Source: Haloplasma contractile SSD-17B
GTDB lineage: Bacteria > Bacillota_I > Bacilli_A > Haloplasmatales > Haloplasmataceae
Direction: 5' to 3'
DNA length: 64,000 nt
NCBI RefSeq assembly: GCF_000215935.2
Contig: NZ_AFNU02000001.1
Location: 496,001 to 560,000 of the forward strand
A program made the position numbers and the translations under genes. This document shows positions 1 through 7,966 of this stretch, one piece after another. A model generated the notes under the pieces. The model was not told where the DNA came from, did not search any database, and saw only the letters and a program-made list of their open reading frames with translations. Numbering within the stretch: position 1 is the first letter of the stretch; every line of letters begins with the position of its first letter.

Positions 1-222
1 AAAAAAGAATACGAAGCAGGCCATATCAATGGAGCACGCAATATTAGTGTTCAAACAATAGGACGTGAATACAAAAAAATCCGTAAAGATCAACCCATTT
101 ATTTATATTGTGCAAGTGGTAAAAGAAGCAAACGTGCTGCCCTATTATTAAAAGCGAAAGGGTACACTGATATCTACGACTTAGCAGGTGGAATCGTAAG
201 TTGGAACGGTCCTTTAAAATAG
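1..222 (+). CDS. Rhodanese-domain protein, C-terminal part (YqhL-like)
   Basis: The frame is open from the window edge to a TAG at 220-222, so only the last 73 residues are visible. They contain the second half of a rhodanese domain: EAGHINGARNI leads into the active-site loop CASGKRS, whose cysteine would carry the persulfide, followed by the closing LAGGIVSWNG strand-helix. Such single-domain rhodaneses move sulfane sulfur to thiol acceptors. The wording around the loop (RKDQPIYLYC) resembles B. subtilis YqhL, which lies in the same neighbourhood near comG. The start and any N-terminal membrane helix lie outside the window. The family is clear; the physiological acceptor is unknown. Confidence 0.85.
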   Translation, partial: KKEYEAGHINGARNISVQTIGREYKKIRKDQPIYLYCASGKRSKRAALLLKAKGYTDIYDLAGGIVSWNGPLK

Positions 223-254
223 TGTATTAAACAGTTTAACCTATAAATTTAATT

Positions 255-307
255 AAAAAACTGCACCCTAGTACTGTACAAATAAAGTACAAGGTGCAGT
301 TTTTTTA
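255..307. terminator. Bidirectional terminator between the rhodanese gene and aroK
   Basis: The arms CTGCACC (261-267) and GGTGCAG (293-299) flank a second small pair of GTAC repeats, with an A-run on the left and a T-run on the right. The same hairpin can end the rhodanese gene on the plus strand and aroK/comG transcripts on the minus strand. Confidence 0.8.
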
Positions 308-329
308 TTTGAAATCAATAAGCATTACT

Positions 330-842
330 TTACGCAAGGAGGGATTGTTTAATTTGTTCAACAAGTGCTTTCTTATTTAAGTGATCACAAGTAATTGTAA
401 ACGTAGCCAATCCTTCATACAATTCACTGCGTTCACTAAGTAAATGTGTCAGTGTATTGTTAAGATCCGTGTTTAATAAAGGCCTCTTGGATAAATTATC
501 AGATTGTAGATGACGGATTAACGAATCAATACTATTTTTTAAATAGATAATCTTCTTAGAACTTTTTTCAATCACTTCTCGATTTTCTCGACGCAAAATA
601 ATGCCACCTCCTGTAGCAATTATGATTTTCTGTGATAAGGATGTTGCAACTATGTCCTTTAATACCTGGTTTTCAATATCACGAAACACATCGATTCCTT
701 CTCTTTTAATTAATTTATGGATTTTCATGTATCGATCTTCTATCACGGAATCCGTATCAATAAATGAATAATCTAATGCTTTAGCTAGTTCTCGACCAAC
801 TGTACTTTTACCGCTTCCCATCATTCCAATGAGAAAAATCAT
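330..842 (-). CDS. aroK: Shikimate kinase
   Basis: Cytosolic kinase that phosphorylates shikimate with ATP in the chorismate pathway. The 170-residue protein has the Walker A loop GMMGSGKST near residue 6, the DTD shikimate-binding motif, FRDIE with its substrate-binding arginine, the GGGII turn and the lid arginine in KRPLL. The ATG at 842 is preferred: AGAGG lies eight bases upstream, whereas the longer GTG start at 851 overlaps that ribosome site. The gene follows comGG by 11 bases and may be read through from the comG operon, ending at the shared terminator near 255-307. All catalytic features are intact. Confidence 0.93.
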   Translation of the reverse strand: MIFLIGMMGSGKSTVGRELAKALDYSFIDTDSVIEDRYMKIHKLIKREGIDVFRDIENQVLKDIVATSLSQKIIIATGGGIILRRENREVIEKSSKKIIYLKNSIDSLIRHLQSDNLSKRPLLNTDLNNTLTHLLSERSELYEGLATFTITCDHLNKKALVEQIKQSLLA

Positions 843-853
843 AGTCAACACCT

Positions 854-1252
854 CTAACTCGTATCAATTGTTAATTCCATTGTTTCACTAGTATATAAAT
901 AGTCACGCGTTATTTTTATTTCTTTATATCTAATAGTAACATTAACCTTCCAGTCATTTCTAGTATAATCATAAAGATATAAAATAAAACATGACGTGTG
1001 TTCATAATAAATCGTTTCTTTTTCCATGTTCACTACTTGATTGGTGACAATTTTGTTTATTATATGACGTTTTACACGTTCTTCAACCACCATAATTTGA
1101 TAATGATTATGTTTCTTTTCATAGTACATAACCTCATTCAAATATAGTCTTAAGGACAAAGTGAATATGTTTAACAGTAAAACCATCAATAATAGTGTAT
1201 AAGGTAACACGTAGCCCTTCTTATTATTCAGAACGCCTCTCTTACGCTTCAT
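854..1252 (-). CDS. comGG: ComGG-like minor pseudopilin
   Basis: Last gene of the comG operon, 132 residues. A basic start is followed by NNKKGYVLPYTLL and a hydrophobic helix, the layout of a type IV pilin leader cleaved after the glycine. Unlike comGC-GF the mature position 5 is not glutamate, a trait of GspK/PilX-type minor pilins that sit at the pilus tip. The rest is lysine-, tyrosine- and threonine-rich with no recognised domain. Position in the operon (after comGF, overlapping it by 11 bases) supports the name more than sequence does. Expected to act at the membrane in assembly of the DNA-uptake pseudopilus. Confidence 0.72.
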   Translation of the reverse strand: MKRKRGVLNNKKGYVLPYTLLLMVLLLNIFTLSLRLYLNEVMYYEKKHNHYQIMVVEERVKRHIINKIVTNQVVNMEKETIYYEHTSCFILYLYDYTRNDWKVNVTIRYKEIKITRDYLYTSETMELTIDTS

Positions 1253-1685
1253 ATAAAATCAACGCCTCATAAACAAAACCGTCTAAAGTTGTGAAAGTAA
1301 CACTTATGAACCCATCGACACGAACAAATTGAATCCTGTAAAGTAGAGATGCGACGGTATAGACTTTGGTTCCTTTTTTATAAAATAAAAATTCATTCAT
1401 TTGATAATAACGACAATTAATGCCGTTTAGGTTATACTCTAGTGAACCAGATGATACGTTAACATATTCTGCTAATATTAAATCACGTTCTATGGTATTT
1501 TTAATGTGTTCAAATACCATAATGTGTTTACTTTCTTCTATATAAGATTCATTTCTTAAATTATATACAATTACAGAAGTACTATAAAATAACAGTGAAA
1601 GTAACATCAAGCTAACGAGTAATTCGTAGAGCATAAAACCACTTTGTTTCGATATAAACGCGATTACATACCGTCTTCGTCTCAT
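1242..1685 (-). CDS. comGF: ComGF-like minor pseudopilin
   Basis: A 147-residue protein with the prepilin motif SGFMLYELL (cleavage after Gly16, glutamate at mature position 5) and one N-terminal hydrophobic helix. The ATG at 1685 has a strong ribosome site, GGGAGGGG, seven bases upstream, so the 74-base overlap with the end of comGE seems real and implies translational coupling. The remainder is a small beta-rich domain with tyrosines, like other ComGF proteins. Sixth gene of comG, needed with the other minor pseudopilins for DNA uptake in competent Bacilli; competence of this organism is inferred. Confidence 0.8.
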   Translation of the reverse strand: MRRRRYVIAFISKQSGFMLYELLVSLMLLSLLFYSTSVIVYNLRNESYIEESKHIMVFEHIKNTIERDLILAEYVNVSSGSLEYNLNGINCRYYQMNEFLFYKKGTKVYTVASLLYRIQFVRVDGFISVTFTTLDGFVYEALILYEA

Positions 1686-1971
1686 TATTATACCCCTCCC
1701 ATTCTAAACAGAGTTCATTGTCAATAAAATGAAGCGTATAATTCTCACGATTTATAGTGGTGTTGCCATCAGTTAATACACGCTCATGACGTTCATACTC
1801 TAATACATGATTAATTAGGATCGTTTTCATCTTATACACTTCTCGTCTGGTCTGTAGATTATTATGTAAAAGTACCAATTGAGTTGTAAATGATGTGATC
1901 ATAAGCGTACACAGTGTAAGCGACAGTAAAATCTCAAGTGCGATCTTTCCATCCTTACTACGAAGGTTCAT
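1612..1971 (-). CDS. comGE: ComGE-like minor pseudopilin
   Basis: A 119-residue protein starting MNLRSKDG, with cleavage expected before KIALE, so mature residue 1 is an unusual lysine while Glu5 is kept. The ATG at 1971 overlaps the end of comGD; a GTG at 1983 is a possible longer start. One N-terminal membrane helix and a short soluble domain with two cysteines (ELCLEW, TVCNR) that could form a disulfide outside the cell. Fifth gene of the comG operon; identity rests on order, size and the leader motif. Confidence 0.75.
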   Translation of the reverse strand: MNLRSKDGKIALEILLSLTLCTLMITSFTTQLVLLHNNLQTRREVYKMKTILINHVLEYERHERVLTDGNTTINRENYTLHFIDNELCLEWEGYNNETKTVCNRVYIETKWFYALRITR

Positions 1972-2389
1972 ATATGTACCCACTCTTTAGAAAGACATAT
2001 TTCTTATGAATATCGCCGCAAGTAAATTGTATCCAATCATCAGCAAGTGGCTTCCCATTTACAAAAATAACACGTGAGTAATCAAACTCATATTCTAAAC
2101 TAATAATTTCGTCGTACGTTACCGTTTTATACACTTTGCCACTAGAGTCTGATAAGGTGTATGCGTGACTACTCGTATAAAACGTCATATAAATGCTTTT
2201 GTACTCAATAATCGACAAATTCATGGCATAGTAATAATCTGCTATGAAGGACTCAGTAGTAAGCGAAAGAGAGTGTTCATCGTAACGAGTCTTCATTCTA
2301 GGAACAAGCATTGAAATTAAAAGTGCTAGAATCATCACATACATCAACAACTCATATAACACAAAGCCTTCGTTATGATTTCTTTTCAT
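1958..2389 (-). CDS. comGD: ComGD-like pseudopilin
   Basis: A 143-residue protein with leader MKRNHNEG, cleavage before FVLYE (Glu5 present), a membrane helix and a GspH/ComGD-like soluble domain with a FINGKP-type turn (VNGKP) and the phrase WIQFTCGD. It follows comGC by three bases. Minor pseudopilin of the competence pilus, inserted in the membrane and processed by the prepilin peptidase, probably the PilD encoded at 11711-12517, as no separate comC is seen here. Confidence 0.8.
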   Translation of the reverse strand: MKRNHNEGFVLYELLMYVMILALLISMLVPRMKTRYDEHSLSLTTESFIADYYYAMNLSIIEYKSIYMTFYTSSHAYTLSDSSGKVYKTVTYDEIISLEYEFDYSRVIFVNGKPLADDWIQFTCGDIHKKYVFLKSGYIYEPS

Positions 2390-2392
2390 AGG

Positions 2393-2701
2393 CTACGGCG
2401 TTAGAGTCGTTGTGTCCTCGGTGACAAGCCCATCTATGATCGTTAGTAAATCACCGTTTGGACAGGTATTACTCTTAATATAATTGTTTGTAACGAGTAC
2501 GTCAATCGACGTGACATCAATCCCAGTATCCATCTTGTAGGCCTCAATCTGAGACTGCACGAGTTGCTTATAAGAATCACACGACGATTCCTCTGCCTTT
2601 TTCATCGATTCTGTTAAATTCGGTATGATCAAATACATTAATGATGAAATAATAACCAACACAATTAACATTTCTGACAATGTAAATCCTTTTTTATTCA
2701 T
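2393..2701 (-). CDS. comGC: ComGC major competence pseudopilin
   Basis: Main subunit of the competence pseudopilus, 102 residues. The leader MNKKG precedes FTLSEMLIVLVI, a textbook class-3 signal with Glu5. The ATG at 2701 is chosen over an upstream TTG (2707) because AAGGAG lies nine bases before it. Length matches ComGC of Bacilli. Two cysteines (SSCDSY and SNTCPNG) fit the intramolecular disulfide known in B. subtilis ComGC. It lies 17 bases after comGB. Confidence 0.92.
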   Translation of the reverse strand: MNKKGFTLSEMLIVLVIISSLMYLIIPNLTESMKKAEESSCDSYKQLVQSQIEAYKMDTGIDVTSIDVLVTNNYIKSNTCPNGDLLTIIDGLVTEDTTTLTP

Positions 2702-2718
2702 AGACAATCACTCCTTTT

Positions 2719-3654
2719 TTAAATAGAGCCTGATAGATTAATCATTGGTATCATGATGATATAGTAAATTAAAAAGATATTAATAGATAAAATAAGAAAA
2801 ATGAAAAATTGAGTGCTCTGAACTAAGTGACCAAGTTTTTGAAATAAAATTCTGGTATAACATAATTTATAATCTACTAACATTGAATTCAAGTTATTGG
2901 CTGAAATACCCATTCTTATAAATTGCCTAAAGCTAAAATGAAAACAGGATAGTGGATCTTTTTTATAGGTTCCTGTGATGATAAACCGTTTAAATTGGGT
3001 TAATCTATAGACTTTTGCATTCAAGAATTTACTTAGAATCTTGATACTCTCTTCTAGACTAGCACCACTCTCTACAATTAAAAGAATGGTTGTACATAGG
3101 TAGAGTGAGCGAAACAACTTTACGATGCTTAGTAGATTAAACAGCTGAGGCAACACCTTATGAAAAATTGCTACAACTACTCCTATTCCTATTAAGACCT
3201 TAAGACTGTTGAAGGCAATAAAGTGAAGAATATAATCTGATAAAGATGCCGTTTCTAAGTCTTTTAAACTACTCACAATAGGTAGTACTCGGATTTCAAT
3301 AAAAATAAAGCAGAAAAATGCAAGTGTAAAAACAATGATTGGGTAAATGAGAATTTTGTTAATCATCTCGGTCAATTTTATTTTAAGTTCAAAATAATCA
3401 TTAATATTTCGAATAGCCTGATTGATTTTATTGCTCTGTTCTCCAATTTGAATCAGTTCTTTTGTCATTCTTTTAAACCCCATTGCTTTAACTGTTTCTG
3501 AAAATGAATGCCCTAGGTTCAAACTAGTGGTCATTTGATTCGTAATTTTACTAAATGATGTCCCCATTAACAATAAGGAATCATGCAAGCTATAACCCTT
3601 ATCTAAAAAGTTTTCTAGCACATTAAAGAACGATGATTCTAATCTAATATTCAT
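2719..3654 (-). CDS. comGB: ComGB pseudopilus assembly membrane protein
   Basis: A 311-residue polytopic platform protein of the GspF/PilC family, to which the pseudopilus is assembled. Two copies of the T2SF helical domain are visible: residues about 5-100, followed by two membrane helices, and about 185-280, followed by a last membrane helix. The phrase IQIGEQSNKI corresponds to the family's IGEETG motif. It is slightly shorter than B. subtilis ComGB (323). GAGGTG lies five bases before the ATG. Partner of the ATPase ComGA encoded just upstream. Confidence 0.9.
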   Translation of the reverse strand: MNIRLESSFFNVLENFLDKGYSLHDSLLLMGTSFSKITNQMTTSLNLGHSFSETVKAMGFKRMTKELIQIGEQSNKINQAIRNINDYFELKIKLTEMINKILIYPIIVFTLAFFCFIFIEIRVLPIVSSLKDLETASLSDYILHFIAFNSLKVLIGIGVVVAIFHKVLPQLFNLLSIVKLFRSLYLCTTILLIVESGASLEESIKILSKFLNAKVYRLTQFKRFIITGTYKKDPLSCFHFSFRQFIRMGISANNLNSMLVDYKLCYTRILFQKLGHLVQSTQFFIFLILSINIFLIYYIIMIPMINLSGSI

Positions 3655-3719
3655 AACGACACCTCAAATTAGCTGTGATCATGGCTTCTTAGTATAGTGA
3701 TGATTCAATCCGCTTTTTT

Positions 3720-4679
3720 TTACTTAATAACCTTTAATCCATCGGTATCTAATATATAATCAAGAATCTTTTTATACTTAAATTGTTTCCCTGTTTTAAT
3801 AAACTGTAATGCATCCGATAACGAATCCTCGTTTAAGTGCTCGAACAAGATTTTCTTAGCATCATCTATCACCACTAGACGCTGATTAATGACTAAGTTT
3901 AATGTTTGCTCAAGATCAAAAATCGAAAGACCAAATTCAATAAATCGGTAAATAGCACCAAGACAATCTCTAGCATGCATCGTACTAATAACCAAGTGAC
4001 CAGTTAAACTCGCTCTTATGGCACTTTTAGCAGTCTTTTCATCTCTAATCTCGCCTATAAAGATTACATCGGGATCATGCCTCAGTATTTCTTTTACACC
4101 GATATCATAATTGACTCCCGCGCCCTCATTCACCTGAAGTTGTACGATTCCGGTTTCATAATGTTCGACAGGGTCCTCAATCGTAACAATTGACTGATCG
4201 AGTGTCTTTAGAAAATTCATAATACTATACGTTAGCGTAGTCTTGCCAGAGCCAGTCGGTCCGGTAATTAGAATAAGACCACTTGAAGTTCCGATGGTAG
4301 AATAAATTAATTTGCGGTGCTCATCGAGTAATAAAAGATTGTCAATTGACTCACTTAACATGCTATTATTAATTCTAAGAACAATACTTTCATAGATCCC
4401 ATTCGGAAGCGTTGATATACGGATTCGAACCATCTGCTTCCCTACATTAATATCAAATGCTCCTGATTGAGGGGTTTTCGATATATTCAAGTTCATATTA
4501 CTTTTGAATTTAAGGTACAGACCAATCTTACGGTAAAAATGGTCACTGATCCGATCGATTAAATAAAGTTGATTATTCATGCGAAATTTAATGTCGCATC
4601 CACCATCCTTAATAACAAAGTGAATATCAGATGCGCGCTTTACGCAGGCCTCACTGATTAAATGACTTAAGAAATTCAA
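3720..4679 (-). CDS. comGA: ComGA traffic ATPase of the competence pseudopilus
   Basis: Cytoplasmic hexameric ATPase of the GspE/PilB family that powers pseudopilus growth. Walker A GPTGSGKTT is at residues 140-148, followed by the Asp box (TIEDPVE), Walker B (DVIFIGEIRD) and the His box (TGHLVISTMHA). The C-terminal tetracysteine zinc motif of PilB is absent, as is usual in ComGA. The first canonical start is a TTG at 4679, but it lacks a well-spaced ribosome site: AAAGGGGG is 20 bases upstream and is instead eight bases before an in-frame ATA (4691), which would give a family-like N-terminus. An in-frame TGA upstream of that site blocks any longer start. First gene of comG. Confidence 0.93.
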   Translation of the reverse strand: MNFLSHLISEACVKRASDIHFVIKDGGCDIKFRMNNQLYLIDRISDHFYRKIGLYLKFKSNMNLNISKTPQSGAFDINVGKQMVRIRISTLPNGIYESIVLRINNSMLSESIDNLLLLDEHRKLIYSTIGTSSGLILITGPTGSGKTTLTYSIMNFLKTLDQSIVTIEDPVEHYETGIVQLQVNEGAGVNYDIGVKEILRHDPDVIFIGEIRDEKTAKSAIRASLTGHLVISTMHARDCLGAIYRFIEFGLSIFDLEQTLNLVINQRLVVIDDAKKILFEHLNEDSLSDALQFIKTGKQFKYKKILDYILDTDGLKVIK

Positions 4680-4800
4680 AATTTCGTTTATGGTAGCGTC
4701 CCCCTTTCATCCCTCATATATTTATTACTCGGTAAATAGTGTTTTTTCTTACAATTCCTACAAAAAAATTATTTTTTCAATTAAATATCTCTAAAAATGA

Positions 4801-4841
4801 CAAAACCCTCTATTAATAGACAATATGTCTACAAATAGAGG
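4801..4841 (-). terminator. Probable terminator of yqgX
   Basis: CCTCTATT (4807-4814) pairs with AATAGAGG (4834-4841), with an added inner pair AGACA/TGTCT. Read on the minus strand a short GGGTTTTG follows, so the U-tract is weak. It lies between yqgX and comGA. Confidence 0.55.
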
Positions 4842-4855
4842 ATTTTTATGAATAA

Positions 4856-5515
4856 TTAACTTAGTAATTCATCAAGTGACATGAAATATGGATTTTTACG
4901 TTTCTCAAATCCAATTGTTGTATGTACACCATGTCCTGGATAGACAATGGTCTCATCGGGTAGCGTTAATAGTTTTTTATGAATATTAGTGATCAATTTG
5001 TCTTGATCGCCGTAAGGACTAAAATCAGTACGTCCTATTGAATAGTGAAATAATGTATCACCAGTCAAAACGATTGGTTTATCCTTAAAGTAGTAACAGG
5101 CACTTCCTGGAGAGTGTCCGGGTACATGAAGCACATCAAAGGTAAATGAATCTTCAATCGTTACCGTTTTCTGCTTTAAACGATGCACCGTAATATCCGC
5201 ATCTAATTTTACAGGAGACCCCTGTGCGAAATGAGCAGACATATTCAACTTGGGATCATACAACAATTTATATTCATCCTTATAAATATAGACTGGCACA
5301 TCGTATTGCTTACAAACTGTATTACATGACATAAAATGATCAAAGTGTGCATGCGTTAATAAAACTGCAACTATTTCTAGGTTTTCATCCTTAACCTTAT
5401 TTATAATTGCTTCTGTACTTCCGCCTGGATCAACAATGAGCGTTTTTTTATCTGGGTTTATAAGAAAATAGCAATTCGTAGAAAGTAACCCTACTGTCAT
5501 CATTTCAATTTTCAT
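4856..5515 (-). CDS. yqgX: Metallo-beta-lactamase fold hydrolase, glyoxalase II-like (YqgX)
   Basis: A 219-residue cytosolic hydrolase with the di-metal motif THAHFDH near residue 55, HVPGHSPG, the bridging aspartate in LTGDTLF and the last histidine in YPGHGVHT. These bind two zinc or iron ions and usually cleave thioesters such as lactoyl-glutathione or bacillithiol analogues. Length and order beside glcK and comG match B. subtilis YqgX. GGGGAGGT lies seven bases before the ATG. The exact substrate cannot be read from sequence. Confidence 0.88.
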   Translation of the reverse strand: MKIEMMTVGLLSTNCYFLINPDKKTLIVDPGGSTEAIINKVKDENLEIVAVLLTHAHFDHFMSCNTVCKQYDVPVYIYKDEYKLLYDPKLNMSAHFAQGSPVKLDADITVHRLKQKTVTIEDSFTFDVLHVPGHSPGSACYYFKDKPIVLTGDTLFHYSIGRTDFSPYGDQDKLITNIHKKLLTLPDETIVYPGHGVHTTIGFEKRKNPYFMSLDELLS

Positions 5516-5561
5516 CTAATCAACCTCCCCATTTTGTAGTATATTAATTAAGACATCCGTT

Positions 5562-6506
5562 TTATAATTTTTTTGCCAAGAATGCAGCTCCAAAGATTCC
5601 AGCATCGTTCCCTAATGTTGCTAGTTTAAACTTCGTTACCTCACTTACAGCAAAGAACGCATACTTCTTAAAGTATTTCTGTACTACATCCGTGATGATC
5701 GTTCCTGCATTTGAAACACCACCACCAAACACAAATACCTCTGGGTTATTCGTTACAGCAATTACTGAACAAATATATCCTAAGTTCTTACCAAAATATT
5801 CAACTGCTTCTAAAGCAATCTTGTCGCCTTCTTTAGCTGCATCAAATACTTGCTTTGCACTTAAATGTGGACGGTCACGCAATGTAGATGCATCATCAAG
5901 ATCTGCTAATAATTTATTCGTAACGCGTACAATTCCCGTAGCTGATGCAACCGTTTCTAAACATCCACTGTTCCCGCAATTACACATGAATCCTTCATCC
6001 GCATCTGGGATAGGAGCATGACCTAATTCGCCACCTGCACCATTTACACCGTTAATAATTTGGTTATCAACGACTACTGCTCCACCAACACCTGTTCCTA
6101 GTGTAAAGAAAACAAGATTTCTAAAACCTGCTCCTCCACCTTGCCATAGTTCACCAAGACCCGCAATATTCGCGTCATTACTTACTGAGACAGGAATGTT
6201 TGTTAAAGCTTCTAAATCTGCTTTTACATTTACAACTCCCCATCCAAGGTTTACACACCTATTAACAATTCCATCGCTAACAGGACCCGGAACACCGATT
6301 CCGATTCCATTCACTTCATCTTTATTAATATTATGCGTGTTCATGTTTGTTAAAATAGCACCCGCAATATCCTTAAGAATAGTATTTCCACCATTACTTG
6401 TATCTGTTTTGATTGAGAACTTTTCGATTACCGTTCCTTCAACATCAAATAAACCTAATTTTACTGACGTTCCACCTAAATCAACACCGTATAAATACTT
6501 CTTCAT
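5562..6506 (-). CDS. glcK: ROK-family glucokinase
   Basis: Phosphorylates glucose with ATP to glucose 6-phosphate. The 314-residue protein begins with the phosphate loop GVDLGGTSVK, has the catalytic aspartate in VSNDANIAG, the glucose-binding GELGH, and the ROK zinc motif CNCGNSGCLE near residue 173. The ATG has a strong AGGAGGT eight bases upstream. The next gene downstream is yqgX, 46 bases away, the same pair order as in B. subtilis. Free glucose from oligosaccharide or disaccharide breakdown is the likely substrate. No DNA-binding domain is present, so it is a kinase and not a ROK repressor. Confidence 0.93.
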   Translation of the reverse strand: MKKYLYGVDLGGTSVKLGLFDVEGTVIEKFSIKTDTSNGGNTILKDIAGAILTNMNTHNINKDEVNGIGIGVPGPVSDGIVNRCVNLGWGVVNVKADLEALTNIPVSVSNDANIAGLGELWQGGGAGFRNLVFFTLGTGVGGAVVVDNQIINGVNGAGGELGHAPIPDADEGFMCNCGNSGCLETVASATGIVRVTNKLLADLDDASTLRDRPHLSAKQVFDAAKEGDKIALEAVEYFGKNLGYICSVIAVTNNPEVFVFGGGVSNAGTIITDVVQKYFKKYAFFAVSEVTKFKLATLGNDAGIFGAAFLAKKL

Positions 6507-6826
6507 CTGTATAGACCTCCTACAATCTAGTACGTTTTTTAAAATTACAGTCTTTACTATGATATCAAAAAACAGAATTAAAATAAATAAAAATTAACAT
6601 TTTTTCTAAATCGTGACATTTTTTAATCGTTAAGTTGTTTGGTAAAGTTTAGTTTGTCATCACAATTTGAAATGAACTATAGTAAACGTTCCCTCATGCA
6701 ACAGGTGTCGAATTTTGTAGTTTGTATAGTCCTGACTTAATTCGACACGTAAATTTGTATAGTGTTCAGAAAAATCGCTATAAAAAAAGAAACACGAACT
6801 GTGCTCCTCACTTTGGTAGAAAAAAA
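6507..6826. other. Intergenic region glcK-rpmG with a 10-bp inverted repeat
   Basis: About 320 bases upstream of glcK without a credible gene. The one clear structure is GTGTCGAATT (6705-6714) repeated inverted as AATTCGACAC (6739-6748), 24 bases apart. Short plus-strand open frames here have no ribosome site and run antisense across rpmG. The glcK promoter should lie in this stretch but no confident -35/-10 pair was found. Confidence 0.6.
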
Positions 6827-6844
6827 ACCGTCATTTCTGACAGT
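6827..6844 (-). terminator. Terminator of rpmG
   Basis: On the minus strand ACTGTCA-GAAA-TGACGGT forms a stem with one G-U pair and a tight tetraloop, followed by eight Ts. It starts seven bases after the rpmG stop. Confidence 0.8.
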
Positions 6845-6850
6845 TTTTGT

Positions 6851-7000
6851 TTATTTTTTCTCCTTATGTACAGTAGACTTGTTACATTTTGGACAATATT
6901 TTTTAAGCTCTATACGTTCAGGATTTTCTCTTTTATTTTTTTTAGTAATGTAATTTTCATTCTTACATTCTGTACATCGCATGATTAAGTTGATACGCAT
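6851..7000 (-). CDS. rpmG: Ribosomal protein L33
   Basis: A 49-residue gene too short for most ORF scans. It has the L33 layout: [12 protein letters not shown] at the start, [17 protein letters not shown] in the middle and KKYCPKCNK near the end. Cys9, Cys12, Cys36 and Cys39 form the zinc ribbon, so this is the zinc-containing (C+) form of L33 in the large ribosomal subunit. GGAGG lies eight bases before the ATG at 7000. B. subtilis also has an rpmG copy in this neighbourhood, between glcK and sodA. C+ forms are often replaced by C- copies under zinc limitation; whether a C- copy exists elsewhere cannot be seen. Confidence 0.93.
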   Translation of the reverse strand: MRINLIMRCTECKNENYITKKNKRENPERIELKKYCPKCNKSTVHKEKK

Positions 7001-7149
7001 TTGTAACGCCTCCAATCGTGATTAAATTTCGAAAACTAAATGACTTAGTTTTTTAACTATTAAAATATAACATTTTTTACAACAAAATGCAAGTAAAAAA
7101 GGAGATTTTATAACCTTATAATTAAGAAAATCAAAAATAATCCACGGTT

Positions 7150-7187
7150 AAAAAAGCAAGCACATAGAAAAGGAGACAAATGCTTGC
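7150..7187 (-). terminator. Terminator of sodA
   Basis: GCAAGCA (7156-7162) pairs with TGCTTGC (7181-7187). On the minus strand the stem is followed by six Ts, 14 bases after the sodA stop. Confidence 0.75.
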
Positions 7188-7201
7188 CTCCTTAATCAGC
7201 G

Positions 7202-7825
7202 TTACTTAATAGCGTCTTGATACCTTTTCTCGATTACATCCCAATCAACTAAGTTGAAAATGTTGTCAACAAAGTCAGGACGTACATTTTGATACTTTAA
7301 ATAATAAGCATGCTCCCAAACATCAATAGTCATAAGTGGTGTCTTGTTAAAACTAAGTGGTGAGTCTTGGTTAAAGGTTTGCATGATTTCTAATTCCTTA
7401 GTATCGTTACATACAACTAGATACCCATAACCTGAACCGAATACTGTTTTTGAAGCAGCACCTAACTTGTCTTTAAAGTGATCATAACTACCAAATTTTT
7501 CATTAATTTTCTTAGCTAATTCACCTTTTGGATTTCCTCCACCATTTGGTGACATTCCTAACCAGAAAATATTGTGGTTATGTACCCCACCAGCAAAGTT
7601 AATGACCTTTTGACGAAAATCTTCTGGAATAGAATTAACATCTTTAAGCATGTCTTCAATTGATTTATTCAGTGCAAAGTCTTCATGTCCTTTTAGAGCA
7701 GCGTTTAATTTTGTAGCATATCCTTTATGATGCTTTTCATAGTGAATTTCAACTGTCTTTGCATCAATGTGTGGTTCTAGAGCATCATAAGAATATGGTA
7801 AATCTGCAGCTTTAAAGTCTGGCAT
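7202..7825 (-). CDS. sodA: Superoxide dismutase, Mn-type
   Basis: Converts superoxide to oxygen and hydrogen peroxide in the cytosol. The 207-residue protein carries all four metal ligands: His in EKHH near residue 30, His in GGVHNHNIFW, and Asp and His in DVWEHAYYLKY. Glycine in FAGGVHNH together with glutamine in NQDSPL is the manganese rather than iron signature; this is inferred from residue patterns. Transcribed as a single gene, divergent from ispG, with its own terminator. Presence suggests exposure to oxygen despite an Rnf-based metabolism. Confidence 0.94.
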   Translation of the reverse strand: MPDFKAADLPYSYDALEPHIDAKTVEIHYEKHHKGYATKLNAALKGHEDFALNKSIEDMLKDVNSIPEDFRQKVINFAGGVHNHNIFWLGMSPNGGGNPKGELAKKINEKFGSYDHFKDKLGAASKTVFGSGYGYLVVCNDTKELEIMQTFNQDSPLSFNKTPLMTIDVWEHAYYLKYQNVRPDFVDNIFNLVDWDVIEKRYQDAIK

Positions 7826-7859
7826 TACTGAATCATCCCTTCAAATAAATGTTAGTTTA

Positions 7860-7888
7860 TTGATTAAAACATCATTATCATATATAAT
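7860..7888 (+). promoter_or_regulatory. Probable ispG promoter
   Basis: TTGATT (7860-7865) and TATAAT (7883-7888) are separated by 17 bases. Transcription would start near 7895, giving a leader of about 70 bases. An 11-base imperfect inverted repeat (7869-7879 and 7891-7901) straddles the -10 and start point. Confidence 0.55.
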
Positions 7889-7966
7889 TTATAGTGATGT
7901 TATAATAATACATATATAGTATACGCGGTAGCGTTAAGATTATGATACAGTGCGGAGGTAAATTTT

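Noticed and set aside
5692-6597. Plus-strand open frames of 109 and 133 codons opposite glcK
   Set aside because: They run antisense to a well-supported glucokinase gene, lack ribosome sites and have no recognisable protein pattern.
6722-6988. Plus-strand open frames of 88 and 63 codons
   Set aside because: They lie opposite rpmG and its terminator; the minus-strand L33 gene with its four cysteines explains the region.
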